A DNA stretch of 64,000 nucleotides from DASUBV01 sp963725175 (GCA_963725175.1 CAVRXH010000006.1:2604001-2668000); one strand, 5' to 3'; shown: positions 42,617 through 52,038, numbered from the stretch's first letter. Program-made: numbers and translations. The notes: generated by a model not told the origin, from the letters alone.

Positions 42617-43795
42617 TCATTTCGGGCCGGTCGCCGCGCCGGGGTCGTTGAAGAAGGCTGCGATGTCGCGGCTGAGCAGGTCGGGTTGCTCGGCGGATGG
42701 GAAGTGGCCGCCGCGCGGCATGGGCGTCCACCGGCGGACGTTATAGAGGCGTTCGGCCCACTCGCGGGGAGGCGTGCCGTCGTCGATGAACTGGTGGGCG
42801 AAGACAGCTACCGCGGTGGGCACCGTGACCGTGTCGGCGGGACCCAGTTCGGCTGCCAGCCACCGGTTGTCCACGTAGTCCCGCATGGTGGAGGTGATCG
42901 TCTGGGTCGCCCAGTACAGGGTCAGCACGGTGAGCAGGAAGTCGCGGGAGAAGGTGGCGTCGATGTCGCCACGGGAATCGGACCAGCCTCGCCATTTCTC
43001 CAGTATCCAGGCGGCCAGGCCGGCTGGTGAGTCGTTGAGGCCGTAGCCGACCGTCTGGGGCCGGGTCGACTGGATGGCACCGTAGCCGCGGTCGTCGTCA
43101 CGCCATCGCTGGTACTGGGCCAGGTAGGCACGCTCTGCCGCGGACAGCGGCCGCGACCCCGGGCCGGTGTAGGGCGCGAGATCCAGGTTGGATAGATGAA
43201 TGCCGAGCATGGGCGCCGGGTTATCCAGCGCCATGAACGTCGTCACGGCGGACCCGAAGTCGCCGCCATAGGCGCCGTACCGCTGATATCCCAGGCCGCA
43301 CATCAGGCGGTGCCACAGCCCCGCCGTATACCGGCATGTCACCCCCGTCCGGGCCGGCCTGTCGGAGAATCCGTAGCCAGGCAGCGAGGGGATCACTACG
43401 TCAAAACCGGGCCCGTCGATGCCGTGCGCGGCCGGGTCCGTCAGCCACGGCACGAGCGGCAGGAACTCGGCGAAGCAACTTGGCCAGCCATTTGTCAGGA
43501 TCAGCGGGATCCCGCGGCCGCTGCGGGCCCGCTCGTGCACGAAATGCACCCGGACACCATCGATCCCGGCCCGGAAATGACCAAACCCGTTCAGGCACCG
43601 TTCCTGCGCGCGCCAGTCGAAGCCATCCGCCCAGTACCCCAGCAGGCCCTGCAGGTAACCGAGGTCTGTGCCCTGCCCCCACGCAGCGCCCGGCGCCGCC
43701 CCCGGCCACCGCGTGTTCAAGATCCGCGCACGCAGGTCGGCGAGCACCTCGTCGCTCACCCTGACATCGAACTGCTCTGGCCGGAAGGTAGCCAC
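42617..43795 (-). CDS. Epoxide hydrolase (EHN / alpha-beta hydrolase family)
   Basis: About 392 aa with the N-terminal EHN domain (FRPEQFDVRVSDEVLADLRARI) and an alpha/beta-hydrolase core. The core has ILTNGWPSCFAEF (HGWP-like, the His replaced by Asn), IPSLPGYGFS, nucleophile Asp in YGGDFGSAV and C-terminal catalytic His in RGGHFPSAEQP. The family opens epoxides by a covalent Asp-ester mechanism, as in juvenile-hormone-type hydrolases. I start at the GTG at 43795, where homology begins. The frame stays open upstream to 43945, but that part looks non-coding. The link to the NRPS cluster is unclear: it lies outside the StrR-box units. Confidence 0.88.
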   Translation of the reverse strand: MATFRPEQFDVRVSDEVLADLRARILNTRWPGAAPGAAWGQGTDLGYLQGLLGYWADGFDWRAQERCLNGFGHFRAGIDGVRVHFVHERARSGRGIPLILTNGWPSCFAEFLPLVPWLTDPAAHGIDGPGFDVVIPSLPGYGFSDRPARTGVTCRYTAGLWHRLMCGLGYQRYGAYGGDFGSAVTTFMALDNPAPMLGIHLSNLDLAPYTGPGSRPLSAAERAYLAQYQRWRDDDRGYGAIQSTRPQTVGYGLNDSPAGLAAWILEKWRGWSDSRGDIDATFSRDFLLTVLTLYWATQTITSTMRDYVDNRWLAAELGPADTVTVPTAVAVFAHQFIDDGTPPREWAERLYNVRRWTPMPRGGHFPSAEQPDLLSRDIAAFFNDPGAATGPK

Positions 43796-43956
43796 CCCGC
43801 TAGCTTCGCATGGTGCCGGCGCTGCAGCGCGACCGTGGCCGCCAGCCGACCCGACGGTGCCGCCACACGCCGGCCGCGCGGCCGCACGCAAAGACCAACC
43901 ACAGCGAGGCAGCCGGCCGCGTACGCCTCGCCGGCGGCGCGACACACTGGCCGGGG

Positions 43957-44664
43957 CTAGGCCAGTGGCGGGAGGGCGGGCAGGGCCGGAGTGTCCGGGT
44001 GCAGGCCTGTGCCGTTGCTGCGGCCGGACAGCCAGGCCAGCAGCGCGGCCGGAGGGCCGGTGATGTCGACGGGCGGGCTGGTGCCGATGTGCAGCGCGGC
44101 GGGGCCGGCAAGGGTCATGGGCGGCGCGTCGCCGCGGCGGTTCATCCAGGTGGTCACCAGGGGTAGCTCAGTGGCGGTGAAATCGTCGGGCCAGCTGGCG
44201 GGCTGGTAGCCGGCGGCCAGGTCGACGTGGTGGTATTCCAGTTCCCGCCGCAGGCTGGCGACGACGCCGCGGACCGGCCGGCGCCCTGGTGGCGCTAGCC
44301 AGATCCCGGGGGCATCCCACAGGTGGCGGGGGTGCTCACGGATCGCGGCCAGGCAGTCCCGGACGGCGCGGTGCAGGTCAGCGCGGATAGCCGCCGGCGG
44401 GCGGCGTGCACCGGCGTCGATGGCCTCAGCACGGGCCTGCGCGGAGGGGTACTGCTGGCCGACCCGGCCTGCCCGGGCGGCTCGCAGCAGCCCGGTGCGT
44501 GAGTCAGCAGCTCGCGCCAGGTGGGTGAGGACGTGCGCACGCGTCCAGCCGGGCAGCGCCGAAGCCTGGCACAAGTCGTCATCAGCCAGCGCCTGCGCCG
44601 TGGCCAGGAAGCGGGCCGCGCTGCCGGCCAGCATGTCCCGCTCAGGTGCATCTATTCCAGTCAC
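43957..44664 (-). CDS. DinB-fold maleylpyruvate isomerase-like (mycothiol-dependent) protein
   Basis: A 235-aa protein of the mycothiol-dependent maleylpyruvate isomerase N-terminal family. It has the four-helix DinB-type start (LATAQALADDDLCQASALPGWTRAHVLTHLARAADS) with LPGWTRAHVLTHLAR as the signature and a metal-binding His. A second His-rich segment, RRELEYHHVDLAAGY, completes the metal site, and the C-terminal third matches the family's MDMPI C domain. It is probably a thiol-dependent transferase or isomerase in the cytosol. The substrate is unknown. It indicates a mycothiol-making actinomycete. Confidence 0.88.
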   Translation of the reverse strand: MTGIDAPERDMLAGSAARFLATAQALADDDLCQASALPGWTRAHVLTHLARAADSRTGLLRAARAGRVGQQYPSAQARAEAIDAGARRPPAAIRADLHRAVRDCLAAIREHPRHLWDAPGIWLAPPGRRPVRGVVASLRRELEYHHVDLAAGYQPASWPDDFTATELPLVTTWMNRRGDAPPMTLAGPAALHIGTSPPVDITGPPAALLAWLSGRSNGTGLHPDTPALPALPPLA

Positions 44665-45407
44665 TACTGGACACTACCCATAGGCCACCGGCCCGGGGCG
44701 CCGCCCTGGGCCTGCCCGCCTGGCCCGAAACAGACCACCCGCCCGGGCGCGATGCCAGACGACGAGGCCAACGATCAGGCCGTCGTCCATATCGGCGGAT
44801 CTTGTGGGCGGGCCTGGTATTCGCCGGGCGAGTGGCGTCGGATTGTTCCGTGGCGCGGGGTGCTGTTCAGGGCAGCGTGACGCGGCCGGGCGGGTCATCG
44901 CGCCGGGCGGGCGGTAACCACGTCATGATGTCCGCGCGGCCAGCTGGCCGGCGCGGATTGCCGGGTCGGCTTCGGCGGGCTGCCGGGACTGCTCCGGTGA
45001 GCCGGTGCGGTAGAACGTCAGGCCGCGCGGCGGAGGGCCGAGTTGCCGGCTGACCGTGCCGGTGGTCAGCGCGTGGCCGGGCCTGGCGGGGCTGCCCGTG
45101 GTCCGCCAGGCTGCGCACTCCCGAAGCGTCTTGGTGCGCGCGATGTCTGCCGCCGCAAGGAATAGCGCGGCCCCGTGCCGTGCTTCCGCAAAGGCTGGCT
45201 GGTGCTGCCAGTGCGAGGCTGCAAGGGCACCGCGTACCGGGTCTTTGCCGCGCTGCCTGCCCGTGGTCCGGGGCAGGCAGCCGCTTAAGCCTCCTGCTGG
45301 CAGCCCGGTCGATGTGGCTCCGGAGGTGCCATGCCTCAGCTTGCGCGTCCAGACCCCGCGCGCCGCAGGCCAGGGCGTGGCTATGACGCCTCCATTTGGC
45401 TCCACCA
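44665..45407. other. 743-bp stretch without a convincing gene, left of the IS element
   Basis: Long open frames exist on both strands, as in any DNA this GC-rich, but none shows a recognisable family, a good ribosome site or protein-like composition. A minus-strand frame (44923-45429) reads into the IS terminal repeat and could be the relic of a gene cut by the insertion. Confidence 0.5.
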
Positions 45408-45535
45408 TGACGGCTTGACCTGGCCCCACTGGCTGGCAGCGGCTGGCGCGGGGAGGGTCGTGTCGGCTTGAAGTGGCCCCACCCTGGGTCTTGACGTGGG
45501 ATGGTCATGTTGCGCGTGAGCCTGGGGGGGTTCTT

Positions 45536-47173
45536 GTGGCGGCCACCAAAGTCGAGTTGTTCGAGCAGATCAGGCGTGACTCGTGGCACGGGGGCTTGTC
45601 GGTGCGGGCCCTGGCGGCCAGGTACGGGGTGCACCGGCGGCTGGTGCGGGAGGCGCTGACCCGGGCCGAGCCGGCCCCGCGTAAGACGCCGGAGCGGCGG
45701 TCGGCCCGGCTGGAGCCGTTCAAGGCGGTGATCGACGGGTGGCTGCGCGATGACCTGGACGCCCCGCGCAAGCAGCGGCACACCGCGACGCGGATCCATG
45801 CCCGGCTGCTGGACGAGCACGAGGCCGGGGACATGTCGTATGCCGCGGTCCGCGATTACGTGGCCCGCCGCCGGCCGGAAATCCGCATCGAGGAAGGCCG
45901 GGGACCGGCGAAGGTGTTCGTCCCGCAGCATCACCCGCCGGGCATGGAGGCGGAGGCCGGCTTCGGGGAGCTGTGGGTGCGGCTGGCCGGGACGCTGGCC
46001 AGGTGCTACCTGTTCGCGTTCCGGATGTCGTATTCCGGCAAGGCGGTGCACCTGGTGTCGGCGACCTGCGGGCAGGAGGCCTTCCTGGAAGGCCACGTGC
46101 ACGCGTTCAGTGTCCTGGGCGGCGTCCCGGCCGGCCAGATCCGCTACGACAACCTGACCCCGGCCGTGACCAGGGTGCTGCGGAAGGGCCGGGCGAGGAT
46201 CGAGAACCCGAGGTGGACGGCGTTCCGGTCGCATTACCGGTTCGCCGCGTTCTACTGCGAGCCCGGCATCGAGGGAGCCCATGAGAAGGGCGGCGCCGGG
46301 GGCCAGGTCGGGTACTTCCGCCGCAACTACCTGGTCCCGGTCCCGGAAGTGGACTCGCTCGCGGAGCTGAACGAGCAGATCGCGGCGGCCGAGGAGGCCG
46401 AGGACGCCCGGCGGATCGGGGCGCGGATCCGCACCATCGGCCAGGACTACGCCGCCGAGGCGCCCCGGCTGGTCCCGCTGCCGGACGAGCCGTTCGAGAC
46501 CGGGCTGCTGCTGACCCCGCGGGCCGGCCGCTACGGCCAGGTCACCGTGCGGATGAACAAGTACTCGGTGCCGGCCCGGCTGATCGGCCGGCAGGTCCGG
46601 GTCGTCCTGCGGTCGTCGGAGCTGGTCATCTACGACGGGCGGCGCGAGGCCGCCCGCCACGACCGCGCCGCCGGCCGGGGCACCGAGACCCTTGTCCTGG
46701 ACCACTACCTGGAGGCGCTGATGCGCAAGCCCGGAGCCCTGGCCGGGTCGGTCCCCCTGGAGCAGGCCCGCGCGTCCGGGGCGTTCACCGGCGCCCACGA
46801 GGCGCTGTGGTCGGCGGCCCGCCGCGCGTCGGGCGAGCCCGCCGCGACCCGCGTCCTGATCGAGGTGCTGCTGCTGCACCGCCACATGGACGCCGCCGAC
46901 GTCGTCGCCGGGATCGAGGCGGCGCTGTCGGTCGGCGCGCACGCCGCCGACGTCGTCGCGGTCGAGGCCCGCAGGGCCGCCGACGCCCGGTCCGCCGCGC
47001 CCGCCCCGCAAGACGGCGACGAGGAAAGCGGCCGACCGGCGGTCCCGCACGTCACCAGCCTCACGCTGCGGCGGCTCGCCGCGCTGCCCGCCGATACCAG
47101 GCCGCTGCCCACCGTCAGCGCCTACGACCAGCTGCTCACGCGGCCCCGCGCCCCCAGGGAAGGCCGGTCATGA
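45536..47173 (+). CDS. istA: IS21-family transposase IstA
   Basis: A 545-aa IstA-like transposase. It has an N-terminal HTH (SVRALAARYGVHRRLVREALTRA) and a DDE integrase core with EAEAGFGELWV and later YDNLTPAV carrying acidic residues, plus FYCEPGIEGAHEKGG near the third acidic position. The C-terminal region is family-like (GRYGQVTVRMNKYSVPARLIG). I start at the GTG at 45536 after GGGGGGG. The frame stays open to 45473, but that part lies within a terminal repeat. The stop overlaps istB (ATGA), the usual coupled arrangement. Confidence 0.93.
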   Translation: MAATKVELFEQIRRDSWHGGLSVRALAARYGVHRRLVREALTRAEPAPRKTPERRSARLEPFKAVIDGWLRDDLDAPRKQRHTATRIHARLLDEHEAGDMSYAAVRDYVARRRPEIRIEEGRGPAKVFVPQHHPPGMEAEAGFGELWVRLAGTLARCYLFAFRMSYSGKAVHLVSATCGQEAFLEGHVHAFSVLGGVPAGQIRYDNLTPAVTRVLRKGRARIENPRWTAFRSHYRFAAFYCEPGIEGAHEKGGAGGQVGYFRRNYLVPVPEVDSLAELNEQIAAAEEAEDARRIGARIRTIGQDYAAEAPRLVPLPDEPFETGLLLTPRAGRYGQVTVRMNKYSVPARLIGRQVRVVLRSSELVIYDGRREAARHDRAAGRGTETLVLDHYLEALMRKPGALAGSVPLEQARASGAFTGAHEALWSAARRASGEPAATRVLIEVLLLHRHMDAADVVAGIEAALSVGAHAADVVAVEARRAADARSAAPAPQDGDEESGRPAVPHVTSLTLRRLAALPADTRPLPTVSAYDQLLTRPRAPREGRS

Positions 47174-47946
47174 CACGAGCAAGGGGAATCACCGAGGAAG
47201 CCGCCGAAGCCGCCGTCGACACCGCGTGCCGGGTGCTGCACCTGCCCACGATCCGCGGCCAGTTCGCCGCCGCGGCGGACAAGGCCGAGCGCGAGCAGCT
47301 CACCTACCGCGGGTTCCTCGCCGAGGTGCTCATGGCCGAATGCGAGGACCGCGACCGCCGCCGCGCCGAGCGGAGCCTGCGCGGCGCGGGGTTCCCCCGC
47401 CCCAAATGGCTCGCCGACTTCGACTTCGACGCCAACCCCGCCATCAGCGCGGCCGTGGTCAACACCCTCGCCACCTGCGACTGGGTGAAGAAAGGCCAGC
47501 CGCTCTGCCTGATCGGCGACAGCGGCACCGGCAAGTCCCACCTGCTCATCGCCCTGGGCACCGCCGCGGCCATGGCCGGCCACCGGGTCCGCTACACCCT
47601 GGCGTCCAAGCTCGCCAACGAGCTCGCCGAGGCCGCCGACGACAAGCAGCTCACCAAGACGATCGCCCGCTACGGCCGCGCTGACCTGCTCTGCATCGAC
47701 GAGCTCGGCTACATGGAACCCGACCGCCGCGGCGCCGAGCTGCTCTTCCAGGTCCTGACCGAGCGCGAGGAAACCGCCAGCGTCGCCATCGCCTCCAACG
47801 AGTCGTTCAGCGGCCGGACCAAGACCTTCACCGACCCCCGCCTCTGCGCCGCCATCGTCGACCGCCTCACCTTCAACGCCACCATCATCGAGACCGGCAC
47901 CGAGTCCTACCGCCTCGCCCGCGCCAAGGCCGGCCAGGACGCCTGA
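47170..47946 (+). CDS. istB: IS21-family helper ATPase IstB
   Basis: A 258-aa AAA+ ATPase that assists IstA in target selection and strand transfer. Walker A is GDSGTGKSH and Walker B is ADLLCIDELGY, with the usual IstB segment RRGAELLFQVLTEREE. The start ATGA overlaps the istA stop. Full length, no damage seen. Confidence 0.95.
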   Translation: MTRARGITEEAAEAAVDTACRVLHLPTIRGQFAAAADKAEREQLTYRGFLAEVLMAECEDRDRRRAERSLRGAGFPRPKWLADFDFDANPAISAAVVNTLATCDWVKKGQPLCLIGDSGTGKSHLLIALGTAAAMAGHRVRYTLASKLANELAEAADDKQLTKTIARYGRADLLCIDELGYMEPDRRGAELLFQVLTEREETASVAIASNESFSGRTKTFTDPRLCAAIVDRLTFNATIIETGTESYRLARAKAGQDA

Positions 47947-47965
47947 CGCCAAGGACAGCCACAGC

Positions 47966-48184
47966 ATGAGCCCGGACCCCGCAGACGCCGGCGAGGTCAC
48001 CGAGACCCCGCAGTTCATCGCCGGCCGGCTCGCCAGCGACCCCGGCCGCCTCACCTCGTCTCTGCTGGACTACGTCGGCCACCCCGGCTGCGGACCCCAG
48101 CAGCTCCGCCAGGACCTGGACCGCTTCACCTTCCTCCTCGGCGGCAGCGACGCCGGGGGAGCTCCCGGCCCCGGCAAGCAATAG
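47966..48184 (+). CDS. Small ORF inside the IS21 element
   Basis: A 72-aa acidic protein (starts MSPDPADAGEVTETPQF, contains LLDYVGHPGCGPQQLRQDL) 19 nt after istB and wholly within the terminal repeats. I do not recognise it. Its position suggests an accessory product of this IS lineage. Spacing to istB allows cotranscription. Confidence 0.5.
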   Translation: MSPDPADAGEVTETPQFIAGRLASDPGRLTSSLLDYVGHPGCGPQQLRQDLDRFTFLLGGSDAGGAPGPGKQ

Positions 48185-48195
48185 CCCCACCCGGT

Positions 48196-48284
48196 GGGGC
48201 CAAATCAAGCCGTCACAAAATCCCGGCACCACCGCCAGGCGGGGCCAGGTCAAGCCGTCACCGCGGGGCCAAAACAAGCCGTCC
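48196..48284. repeat. Right terminal repeat array of the IS21 element (three copies)
   Basis: Three 20-bp copies of GGGGCCANNNCAAGCCGTC(A/C) at 48196-48215, 48241-48260 and 48265-48284, inverted relative to two copies at 45408-45427 and 45461-45480. They are presumed IstA binding sites. Confidence 0.85.
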
Positions 48285-48393
48285 TAACCAAGGGCGGGAC
48301 CACCCGCTCCCCGGCCCGGTCCCGGCTGCCCGCGAGCCGCCGCCAGCCCGCAGCCCAGGGCTTCAGCGGGCTGGCCGGCCAGTCGCCGGCTGG

Positions 48394-49130
48394 GCGGTCG
48401 GCACGGCGCTGCTGGCGCCTGCCGCACTGGTCGCGGGCTGGATGATCGCCGGCGTGCTCCAGCCGGCCTCTTACAGCCCGATGCGGCAGACGATAAGCGT
48501 GCTGGCCGGCCGCTCGGGAACCGACCGGTGGGTCATGACCGCGGCGCTGCTGGCGACAGGCGGCTGCCAGATCCTGACCGGCGCGGGCCTGACCGGCGTC
48601 CGCGTGCCCGCGCGCATCCTGCTGATCCTGACTGGCTTTTCCACGATTGGCATCGCCGCGTCTCCCGAGCCGGCCGCGGCCCGACGCCACGGCATCTCGC
48701 CTTCACGGTGAGCTGCGTGATCTCCACAGCGATCTGGCCCGCGCTTGCCGCCGGGCGCGCCCGGCCGCAACCGCGGATCCTCAGCGCCCGCAGCTGCGCG
48801 GCGGTCACCGCGGTCTTCGCCGGGCTGTCCTGCTGGCTCCTGATCTCAGCACGAGACGGGGGCGGCGACCTCGGCATGGTCGAGCGACTGACCTCAGCGC
48901 TCCAGGCCCTGTTCCCCCTCGTCGCCGCGCTCGCCCTGCGGCAGACCGCACGGGACGTCGGCAGCGAGCGACAGCCCGGCCAGGAGCGACTCAGGCACTG
49001 GCGAGCAGCCACGCGCAGCCTGCTGCGGGGCGGCAGCCCGCGTTTGTGGGATTTCTGTGGGGATCTTGAAAACAGGATACGCCGAAGCCGACATCCCTGT
49101 TCCTCTCGTCCCGCGAGAAATCGCAGGTGA
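48394..49130 (+). pseudogene. DUF998 membrane protein, frameshifted
   Basis: Frame 1 reads a DUF998-like start (ALVAGWMIAGVLQPASYSP, then a TRWVMTAALLATGGC-like helix: DRWVMTAALLATGGCQIL) to about 48690. The family pattern then continues one base off: HLAFTVSCVISTAIWPALAA, VFAGLSCWLLISA and the final helix LFPLVAALALRQTARD. Together they make the usual multi-helix membrane protein. One indel near 48,670-48,695 splits it, and no start codon is evident close to the IS right end, so the 5' end may have been lost to the insertion. A sequencing indel is also possible. Confidence 0.7.
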
Positions 49131-49159
49131 GAGGCCTGGCGGCTGACCCGGGAAGAAGG

Positions 49160-49233
49160 TGGTCAGGGGCGGGGTCGAACCGCCGACCTTCCGCTTTTCA
49201 GGCGGACGCTCGTACCAACTGAGCTACCTGACC
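49160..49233 (-). tRNA. tRNA-Phe (GAA)
   Basis: Full cloverleaf on the minus strand: acceptor GGTCAGG/CCTGACC, anticodon loop CTGAAAA between TCCGC and GCGGA stems, T-arm GGTTCGACC. Anticodon GAA. No encoded CCA. First of three clustered tRNAs. Confidence 0.95.
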
Positions 49234-49283
49234 TTGGCCGGGTAATGGCACCGGCCCGAACAGGCTCCGAATACCGGCCCGAG

Positions 49284-49358
49284 CGGTCCTGACGGGATTT
49301 GAACCCGCGACCTCCACCTTGACAGGGTGGCGAGCACTCCTAGCTGCTCTACAGGACC
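49284..49358 (-). tRNA. tRNA-Asp (GTC)
   Basis: Minus strand. Acceptor GGTCCTG/CAGGACC with discriminator G, anticodon loop CTGTCAA on a CCACC/GGTGG stem, T-loop TTCAAAT. Anticodon GTC. Confidence 0.95.
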
Positions 49359-49396
49359 ATCGCATGCTGACGTCGCCAGCAAGTCTCTCACTACCG

Positions 49397-49469
49397 TGCC
49401 CCCAACGGGATTCGAACCCGTGCCGCCGCCTTGAAAGGGCGGTGTCCTAGGCCGCTAGACGATGGGGGC
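49397..49469 (-). tRNA. tRNA-Glu (TTC)
   Basis: Minus strand. Acceptor GCCCCCA/TGGGGGC, anticodon loop CTTTCAA on a CCGCC/GGCGG stem, T-loop TTCGAAT. Anticodon TTC. The Glu-Asp-Phe order on the minus strand is common in actinomycetes and marks core chromosome. Confidence 0.95.
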
Positions 49470-49580
49470 TCGACGGGTACCGCCGCCAGGCCCGTGGCGT
49501 CCGCCGTCGGGGGACGCGCATAAGCATAGGGGACAACAGGCACGCTCAGCAAAGCGCGCCTGCGCCGGGCGGCTGGCGAC

Positions 49581-49823
49581 CTAGCGGCCCTGGTTCTTGT
49601 TGATCAGCTGTTCGACGATCGACTCCTTCTCGCCCTCCTCGGGGACCACCGCCCAGGCGACCAGGTACACCAGGACGCCCAGGAACCCGAAGAACGAGGC
49701 CACCGCGAAGATGAGCCGCACCACGTTGGCGTCGATCCCGAGGTAGTCGCCGATCCCGACGCATACCCCGGCGAGCATCCGGCCGTCTCGCTTGCGCTCC
49801 AGCGTCTTGCTGCCGATGTTCAT
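49581..49823 (-). CDS. PspC-domain membrane protein
   Basis: An 80-aa protein consisting of a PspC domain: KTLERKRDGRMLAGVCVGIGDYLGID, then the hydrophobic pair VVRLIFAVASFFGFLGVLVYLVAWAVVP. In enterobacteria PspC senses membrane stress; in actinomycetes short PspC proteins are common single genes. It is monocistronic, downstream of the tRNA group and divergent from the acyl-CoA dehydrogenase. Confidence 0.92.
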   Translation of the reverse strand: MNIGSKTLERKRDGRMLAGVCVGIGDYLGIDANVVRLIFAVASFFGFLGVLVYLVAWAVVPEEGEKESIVEQLINKNQGR

Positions 49824-49990
49824 ATGTCCATCATGCCCCGCCCGGCCCCGACCCGGCGGCCGAGCCCCGCCAGGCCCCCGGCCGGGCTGTCGAGCCCGCC
49901 TGGCGCGGCTTACGCTAGCGGCAGGCCAGACACCGGCCCGCCCGGCCGCGAGCCAGCCCCCGCTGGCCGCCGCCGCAGGAAGGACCCGCC

Positions 49991-51169
49991 ATGCCGCGCA
50001 GCATTGACCCAGCCGCCGCCGTCGACCTGCTCCGCGTCGATGACGGGCTGGCTGACGAGGAGCGGCTGGTCCGCGACACCGTCAGGGATTTCGCCGCGAA
50101 GCGGATCATGCCGCACATCGCCGACTGGTTCGAGGCGGGCACGCTCCCCCGCGAGCTGGCCCCCGAGCTGGGCAAGCTGGGCCTGCTGGGCATGCACCTG
50201 ACCGGCTACGGCTGCGCCGGGATGGGCCCGGTCGCCTACGGCGTCACCTGCCGCGAGATGGAGGCCGCCGACTCGGGCCTGCGCAGCCTGGTCTCGGTCC
50301 AGGGCTCGCTGGCCATGTTCCCGATCTGGAAATACGGCTCGGAGGAGCAGAAGCAGGAATGGCTGCCGAGGATGGCGGCCGGCGAGGCCCTGGGCTGTTT
50401 CGGCCTGACGGAGCCCGACCACGGCAGCGACCCCTCATCCATGAAGACCCATGCCATCCGGAACGGGGACGACTGGGTACTCAACGGCACCAAGATGTGG
50501 ATCACCAATGGGTCGATCGCCGACATCGCCGTGGTGTGGGCGTCGACCGACGAGGGCATCCGCGGCTTCCTGGTGCCGCGCACGGCGCGGGGCTTCACCA
50601 GCCGGAACATTCACAAGAAGCTGTCGCTGCGGGCGTCGGTCACCTCGGAGCTGCACTTCGACGACGTCCGGCTGCCGGGCGACTCGGTGCTGCCGGGCGT
50701 GACCGGGCTGAAGGGCCCGCTGTCCTGCCTGTCCGAGGCCCGGTTCGGGATCGTATGGGGAGTCACTGGCGCCGCCCGTTCATGCTTCGAAGCGGCGGCG
50801 GAGTACGCGAGGACCAGGGAGCAGTTCGGCCGCAAGATCGGCGGCTTCCAGCTCACCCAGGGGAAGCTGGCCTGGATGCTGGCCGACCTGCAGCGCGCGC
50901 AGCTGCTGGCCATGCACCTGGGGCGGCTCAAGGCGGCGGGCACGATCACGCCGGAGCAGGTCAGCCTGGGCAAGATGAGCAACGTGCGGACCGCTATCGA
51001 GATCGCGCGGCAGGCCAGGACGATCCTCGGCGCGAACGGGGTGACGCTGGAGTACCCGGTGATCCGGCACGCCAACAACCTGGAGTCGGTGCTGACCTAC
51101 GAGGGCACCGAGGAGATCCACACGCTGGCGCTGGGACAGGCCATCACCGGGCTGTCGGCCTACCGCTGA
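49991..51169 (+). CDS. Acyl-CoA dehydrogenase, glutaryl-CoA dehydrogenase-like
   Basis: A 392-aa flavoprotein of the acyl-CoA dehydrogenase family. FAD and substrate motifs are present: CFGLTEPDHGSDPSSMKT, MWITNGSIADIAVVWA and REQFGRKIGGFQLTQGKLA. The catalytic base lies in YEGTEEIHTLALGQAITG. This C-terminal motif and the overall sequence point to the glutaryl-CoA dehydrogenase subgroup, which oxidises and decarboxylates glutaryl-CoA in lysine/tryptophan breakdown. It stands alone, with no neighbouring pathway genes, so the substrate is uncertain. Confidence 0.92.
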   Translation: MPRSIDPAAAVDLLRVDDGLADEERLVRDTVRDFAAKRIMPHIADWFEAGTLPRELAPELGKLGLLGMHLTGYGCAGMGPVAYGVTCREMEAADSGLRSLVSVQGSLAMFPIWKYGSEEQKQEWLPRMAAGEALGCFGLTEPDHGSDPSSMKTHAIRNGDDWVLNGTKMWITNGSIADIAVVWASTDEGIRGFLVPRTARGFTSRNIHKKLSLRASVTSELHFDDVRLPGDSVLPGVTGLKGPLSCLSEARFGIVWGVTGAARSCFEAAAEYARTREQFGRKIGGFQLTQGKLAWMLADLQRAQLLAMHLGRLKAAGTITPEQVSLGKMSNVRTAIEIARQARTILGANGVTLEYPVIRHANNLESVLTYEGTEEIHTLALGQAITGLSAYR

Positions 51170-51216
51170 TCCGCCCGGCCGCCTGACGGGCGGAGCAGCG
51201 GCGGCCGACGGCTCCG

Positions 51217-51877
51217 TCAGCCAGGCAGGAACCTGACGGTGACGTGCCGGAAGCCGAGCGCGCCCAGCATGCCGGTGAGCATGCCGGTGGTGTTGCGCTG
51301 GGCGTCGGCGATCAGCGGGCCGCGTTTCGCCGCTGCCTCGATGCGCCGCTGGGCGTCGATGTAGACGGCCTGCTGGCTGTTCGGGTTGCCGCCGAAGAAG
51401 CTGTCCAGGCGGTCGGCTAGGCCCTGCTGCTCGGCGAAGACGTAGGACTGCCGGACGTTCAGCACGGCGGGCTCAAGCTGCGGCCGGGGCAGGGTGATGG
51501 TGACCGACGAGCGGTCCTGCGACACGGTGATGGACTGCTTGCCGAGCCGGGAGAAATCCACGTAGGCGATGTCGGTGCCGTCGCCGATGAACAGGGTCTG
51601 GCTGCCGGCCAGGAACGACGGCAGGAACGACGGTCTTCTTGGTGAGGTCCACGACGACCTGGTAGGTGCCGCTGGCCGCCTCGTAGCGGCTCAGCTCGGT
51701 GACGGACTTGAGCACGACCGGGCCGGAACGCTCGGTGGTGGTCTCGGTGAACGGGTTGCGCAGCCGGGGCAGCACGTGCACGACGGAGAGCACGAGCAGC
51801 AGCATCGCCACCGCGACGACGGCGGCGGCAATGGCGACCAGCCGGCCCGTGAGCCCGCTTCCTGGAATGCGCGCCAT
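51217..51877 (-). pseudogene. DUF4230 membrane-anchored protein, frameshifted
   Basis: The N-terminal part starts at the ATG at 51877 (MARIPGSGLTG), with one membrane helix (LVAIAAAVVAVAMLLLVLSV) and DUF4230 sequence to DLTKKT. One base off, the domain resumes as FLPSFLAGSQTLFIGDG and runs to the stop at 51217. A single extra base near 51620-51627 explains it. The intact gene would encode about 219 aa. All downstream sequence looks well conserved, so a sequencing or assembly indel is as likely as a real mutation. Confidence 0.75.
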
Positions 51878-52038
51878 GGTCAGTTCTCCGTCCGCTCCGC
51901 CTGGGCCGGCCGTCTCGGGGGGCCGGCACCGGCCTGCTCTTACCCAGCCCGGTCCCGGCGATTCATCCCAGACGTTTGCGAGTGCCAGAGAATGGCACTT
52001 AGAGCACGTATTCCGCCCGCACATCCCCGGAGGCCCGC

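Larger units (their letters stand above)
45408..48284 (+). mobile_element. IS21-family insertion sequence (istA-istB plus a small third ORF)
   Basis: About 2.9 kb between outermost terminal repeats. Left copies are at 45408-45427 and 45461-45480; right copies, inverted, are at 48196-48215, 48241-48260 and 48265-48284. The core is TGACGGCTTGACCTGGCCCC; the copy at 45408 and the inverse of 48241 are identical over 20 bp. Multiple terminal repeats and overlapping istA/istB genes are hallmarks of IS21. All genes are intact, so it looks recent or active. I cannot define a target duplication with confidence. Confidence 0.9.

Noticed and set aside
44867..47050. 727-codon minus-strand open frame opposite istA
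   Set aside because: A GC-driven shadow of the transposase gene: no domain, low-complexity Arg/Pro composition.
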